In this document: piece after piece, positions 60,822 to 64,000 of the stretch
How the letters are laid out: every line of letters starts with the position of its first letter
Position numbering within the stretch: position 1 is the first letter of the stretch
From: Streptomyces sp. NBC_01723
GTDB taxonomy: Bacteria; Actinomycetota; Actinomycetes; Streptomycetales; Streptomycetaceae
Assembly (NCBI RefSeq): GCF_036246005.1
Contig: NZ_CP109171.1
Coordinates: forward strand, 5,940,001 to 6,004,000
Direction of reading: 5' to 3'
Length of the DNA stretch: 64,000 nucleotides
The notes under the pieces: generated by a model
What the model was told of the DNA's origin: nothing
Database searches by the model: none
The model's input: the letters and a program-made list of their open reading frames with translations, nothing else
Made by a program: the position numbers and the translations under genes

Positions 60822-61649
60822 GGGACCCGTGGGGGCCGGAGCCCCGCCCTCCAGGTTCTGCAGCAGCGAGAACCGCGCCCCCTCCGGATCCGCGACCATG
60901 GCCGTCCGGCCCCGGGGCGAGTCCTGGACCGGCTCGACCACATGCCCGCCGAGGCCGACGAGCCGCTCCAGGGCCGCGTCCGCGTCGGCCACCTCGAAGT
61001 ACGTCAGCCAGTGCGGCCCCCGTTCCCGGGGGAGCGCGTTGCCCAGACCGTGGATGCCGGCGACCGGGCGGCCGTCGAGGCGCAGGGTCACGTGGTCGAA
61101 GCCGGCCGAGACCGACGGCGCCGACTCGAGGCCGAACACCGTCTCGTAGAACTTGGCGACGTTCGCCGTCTCAAACGTGATCAGTTCGTTCCACACAGGT
61201 GTGCCGGGCACGCCCGTGACGGCGGTGCCGAGGTGTTCCGCCGCCTGCCAGACGCCGAAGACGGCGCCCGATGGGTCCGAGGCGATGGCCAGCCGGCCGG
61301 CCTCGCCCGCGTCCAGCGGGCCGACGCCGACCGTGCCACCGCACAGGCGCACCGTCTCGGCCGTGCGGTTCACGTCGTCGGAGGCGAAGTAGGGCGTCCA
61401 GGCGGTGGGGAGCTGGCGGTCCGGCGGCAGTTGGCCGATTCCCGCCACCTCGTACCCGTCGAGCAGGGCCCGCACGTAGGGGCCCAGTTGCTGGGGTCCG
61501 GGCCGGAACTCCCAGCCGAACAGGCCCCCGTAGAACTCGTGGGTCGCGGCCGGTCCGTGCACCATCAGACTCACCCAGCAGGGTGCGCCGGGTGTGCGCC
61601 GGGCGTTCGTCTCACCGTTCCGGCCGACCGACCCCCGTGCGTCCGTCAT
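60810..61649 (-). CDS. Tandem VOC (glyoxalase/bleomycin-resistance-like) protein
   Basis: 279 residues with two VOC modules, about 22-135 and 150-270. Each has the paired beta-alpha-beta-beta-beta units (ATHEFYGGLFGWEF and VAKFYETVFGLES are the matching helices; DPSGAVFGVWQ and DPEGARFSLLQN the matching ends). The internal repeat is clear. Metal ligands are poorly conserved, so binding or sequestration is as likely as catalysis. GAGAG is a modest ribosome site for the ATG at 61649; a GTG two codons upstream is an alternative. The 3' end overlaps tdk by 12 bases. Confidence 0.88.
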   Translation of the reverse strand: MTDARGSVGRNGETNARRTPGAPCWVSLMVHGPAATHEFYGGLFGWEFRPGPQQLGPYVRALLDGYEVAGIGQLPPDRQLPTAWTPYFASDDVNRTAETVRLCGGTVGVGPLDAGEAGRLAIASDPSGAVFGVWQAAEHLGTAVTGVPGTPVWNELITFETANVAKFYETVFGLESAPSVSAGFDHVTLRLDGRPVAGIHGLGNALPRERGPHWLTYFEVADADAALERLVGLGGHVVEPVQDSPRGRTAMVADPEGARFSLLQNLEGGAPAPTGPSGG

Positions 61650-61887
61650 CGTCACTCTCTTCTCGGCCCTTGCGCGGGCCGTGCGTCCGCTTTCGCTCCG
61701 ACGGACCCCGCGCCGATGCCGGCACCGGTCCCGGCGCCGTGCGCCTCGGGTGCGCTCGTGGGGCGGCCCGGCCTGCCCGGGTGGTACAGCATGTGCCCGA
61801 ACCCGCACGCCTCGTGATCGGTACTGTCCGGCGGGCAGAGTAGCCCGACATCGGCGCCTCGGCCACTCGGTACGCCAGGATGGGGCC

Positions 61888-62739
61888 ATGAACGCCATCA
61901 TCTCCGCATCCGAACTCATGAAGGAGCTGGCGGGCGCCAACCCGCCCGTCCTGCTCGACGTCCGCTGGCAGTTGAGCACGGCCAGGGCGGCGGGGGCCCC
62001 GCCCTTCGACGGCCGGGCCGAGTACGCCGCCGGGCATCTTCCCGGCGCCGTCTACGTCGACCTGGACCGGGACCTCGCCTCCGCGCCCGGCGGACGCGGC
62101 CGGCATCCCCTGCCGGACGTGGCCGAGTTCGGCGCGGCGATGCGCCGGGCGGGCGTGTCGTCGGGCCGTCCGGTAGTCGCCTACGACGGCGGGCAGGGGT
62201 GGGCGGCGGCCCGCGCGTGGTGGCTCCTGCACTGGACGGGTCACCCGAACGTGCGGGTTCTCGACGGCGGGTTGCCGGCCTGGGAGGCGCCGCTGTCGAC
62301 GGACGTCCCGGTCCCCGAGGAGGGCGACTTCGCCCCGTCGCCGGGCGTGTCGGGGCTGCTGGAGGCGGACGATGCCGCCGCGCTGGCCCGCTCCGGGGTG
62401 CTGTTCGACGCCCGCGCGGGCGAGCGTTACCGGGGCGAGGTCGAGCCCATCGATCCCGTCGGCGGTCACATCCCGGGGGCCGTGTCCGCACCGACGACGG
62501 ACAACGTGACGGCGGACGGCCGCTTCCTGCCCGCCGGGGAACTCCGGGCGCGTTTCAAGACACTCGGCGCCACGGAGGGCGACGAGGTCGGCGTCTACTG
62601 CGGCTCGGGCGTGTCGGGCGCCCACGAGGTGCTCGCCCTGGCGGTGGCGGGCATCCCGGCGGCGTTGTACGTGGGTTCGTGGTCGGAGTGGTCCTCGGAC
62701 CCGTCCCGGCCGGTCGCGGTGGGACCGGACCCGCAGTAG
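61888..62739 (+). CDS. Two-domain rhodanese-type sulfurtransferase
   Basis: 283 residues. N-terminal inactive rhodanese domain (VLLDVRWQ at 21-28) and C-terminal active domain with the CGSGVSG loop, where the cysteine carries the persulfide. CGSGVS/T loops suit 3-mercaptopyruvate or thiosulfate as donors; which one cannot be told. Cytoplasmic. CAGGAT lies 6 bases before the ATG and there is no good ribosome site, so a leaderless message is possible. In Streptomyces this gene usually neighbours sepH, as here. Confidence 0.92.
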   Translation: MNAIISASELMKELAGANPPVLLDVRWQLSTARAAGAPPFDGRAEYAAGHLPGAVYVDLDRDLASAPGGRGRHPLPDVAEFGAAMRRAGVSSGRPVVAYDGGQGWAAARAWWLLHWTGHPNVRVLDGGLPAWEAPLSTDVPVPEEGDFAPSPGVSGLLEADDAAALARSGVLFDARAGERYRGEVEPIDPVGGHIPGAVSAPTTDNVTADGRFLPAGELRARFKTLGATEGDEVGVYCGSGVSGAHEVLALAVAGIPAALYVGSWSEWSSDPSRPVAVGPDPQ

Positions 62740-62944
62740 GGGCGCGGAAGGCGCATACGGGGCGGGCCTGTTCGCGGAGCGGGGTGGACGCAGGGCTCCG
62801 GTGGCGCCAGTCGGTGGCGACCGGAGCCAACGGGCCGTGTGCGCGCTCGGCCGGGGAGGCGGACGCGGGCGGGGCGGCCAGGGCGCACCCGACGGGTGAC
62901 CGGTCGGCCCCGCGACCGAACAGCACGAGGGTCCCGCGCACGGC

Positions 62945-62978
62945 ACCGGGGCCGCACCCGCGTGGGTACGGCCCCGGT
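62945..62978. terminator. Hairpin between sulfurtransferase and sepH
   Basis: 15-bp stem with one mismatch (62945-62959 with 62964-62978) and 4-base loop, between convergent genes. The 205 bases to its left show nothing else. Confidence 0.7.
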
Positions 62979-63002
62979 CCCGGACGTAAGGGTGCCCGGG
63001 CC

Positions 63003-64000
63003 CTAGTCCTGCTTCTTGCGGCGGGTGCCGAAGACGATCTCGTCCCAGCTCGGCACCGCCGCGCGGCGGCCCGGACGGACGCCGTCGGCCTCCGCCTGGC
63101 GGTCGGTGGAGCCGGTGAGCCGGTCGCGGTGACTGGCCACCGAGCGCGGCATCAGCACGTCGGCATAGGCGGAACCGGCCGACGCTGCGGGCGCCGGGGG
63201 CTCCTCCACCTCGGGCTCCTCGGCCGGTTCCTCCACCATCGGTTCCGGGGCGCGCTCGGGCACCACCAGGTCGCCGCGGAAGCTCGGTACGGCCTCCAGG
63301 AGGCTGGTGAGCGAGTCCCGTTCGCGTTCGGCGGAGGCGGTGGCCGCGCTCTCCTCGGCGGGCTCGGACGGCGGCGGGGGCAGGCTCGGCCGCTCCCGCT
63401 GCTCCCGGTCGAGGGAACGGTCCAGCGGCCGGTCGCGCGGCAGCCGTGCGATGCGCGGCACGAACGGGAAGCTGGGCTCGGCCGCGGCGAGGTCGTCGGA
63501 CTCGCCGATCAGCGCGCGTGCCTCCGAGTCGACGGCCTGGACGAGCCGCCGGGGCGGGTCGTACGTCCAGCTCGCCGAGTGCGGTTCCCCGGCGACCACG
63601 TAGACCAGGAGTACTTCCCAGGTGCCGTCGTCGCGGCGCCAGGAGTCCCACTGGACGGTGTCCTTGTCGGCGCCGCGCAGCAACAGCCGCTCCTGGACCG
63701 CCTCGCCAAGGGGCGGCCCGGAGTTCTCGCCGGGGCGGCGGACGGGGGTCTTGCGGGCCCGCTCCGCCATGAAGGCGCGCTCGGCCAGCACGGGACCCTC
63801 GAAGCGCCGTACGCGGTCGACGGGGATGCCGGCCATCTGGGCGACCTCTTCCGCGGTCGCGCCGGCACGTATACGCGCCTGGATGTCGCGGGGGCGGAGA
63901 TGACTCTCCACCTCGATCTCGATCTGGCCGAGGCGGGGACGGTCGCCGCGCACGGCGACCCGGAGTCGTTCGTCGATCGGAAGCGTGTACTCCGTGCTGT
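63003..64000 (-). CDS. sepH: SepH (DUF3071), FtsZ-regulating cell division protein, N-terminus outside window
   Basis: Actinobacterial division protein that promotes FtsZ ring assembly. The frame remains open to base 64000, so the first few residues are missing; the in-window part is 331 residues. The N-terminal DUF3071 domain contains a helix-turn-helix (DIQARIRAGATAEEVAQMAGIPVDRVRRFE) then VQWDSWRRDDGTWEVLLVY. The C-terminal half is disordered Pro/Glu-rich sequence ending in the conserved patch VPSWDEIVFGTRRKKQD. Length and ends match Streptomyces SepH. Confidence 0.93.
   Translation of the reverse strand, partial: STEYTLPIDERLRVAVRGDRPRLGQIEIEVESHLRPRDIQARIRAGATAEEVAQMAGIPVDRVRRFEGPVLAERAFMAERARKTPVRRPGENSGPPLGEAVQERLLLRGADKDTVQWDSWRRDDGTWEVLLVYVVAGEPHSASWTYDPPRRLVQAVDSEARALIGESDDLAAAEPSFPFVPRIARLPRDRPLDRSLDREQRERPSLPPPPSEPAEESAATASAERERDSLTSLLEAVPSFRGDLVVPERAPEPMVEEPAEEPEVEEPPAPAASAGSAYADVLMPRSVASHRDRLTGSTDRQAEADGVRPGRRAAVPSWDEIVFGTRRKKQD

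Overview
This window is high-GC actinobacterial DNA and almost certainly comes from a Streptomyces chromosome core. Third positions are nearly all G or C, GTG starts are frequent, and it carries recognisable Streptomyces genes: the sporulation regulator whiH beside the principal sigma factor hrdB, a SepH/DUF3071 cell-division gene, DasR-type operators at ptsH, and an nrdRJ operon. From memory the gene order resembles the S. coelicolor SCO5802-SCO5855 interval; I could not check this.

Layout, left to right. 1-7.1 kb: DNA repair and dNTP supply, with the end of a DinG-type helicase, lexA with its SOS box, and nrdR-nrdJ (vitamin B12-dependent ribonucleotide reductase) behind two NrdR boxes. 7.1-14.3 kb: a TerD protein, several stand-alone enzymes, a TetR-controlled multidrug exporter and RNase HII. 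14.4-22.6 kb: a RecQ helicase fused to a phosphoribosyltransferase-like domain, a DUF4192 protein, an NrtR-type Nudix regulator and a one-piece ABC transporter. 22.6-29.5 kb: whiH, hrdB, a secreted trypsin-like protease and the topoisomerase IV-type B subunit. 29.7-40 kb: carbon and signalling genes, namely a NarL-type two-component pair, a DUF485 plus acetate-type symporter pair, a CitA/CitB-type two-component pair, a probable iron-regulated ferredoxin-like protein, and two divergent citrate synthases, one with an N-terminal DNA-binding domain. 40-45.6 kb: three small uncharacterised genes, a CobW-type GTPase, a dead insertion sequence squeezed between two stop codons, and the topoisomerase IV-type A subunit. 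45.9-50.7 kb: an M16 peptidase pair, a c-di-AMP riboswitch with its M23 peptidase, and a FadR-type regulator. 50.8-54.7 kb: an accessory patch with a monooxygenase/exporter operon and a decayed chimeric pseudogene. 54.8-64 kb: HPr, a large GNAT/acyl-CoA synthetase protein, a phosphodiesterase-like operon, thymidine kinase, a glyoxalase-type protein, a sulfurtransferase and the C-terminal part of sepH.

Two themes stand out. Many genes have a TANNNT -10-like hexamer 6-7 bases before the start codon and no Shine-Dalgarno sequence, which predicts leaderless mRNAs. The window is also rich in readable operators: SOS, NrdR, TetR twin sites, an NrtR-like site, an iron box, a citrate-synthase palindrome, a GntR-like site and tandem DasR sites. 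The least explained pieces are the DNA-binding citrate synthase with its AT-rich palindrome and the 40.0-41.1 kb gene trio.
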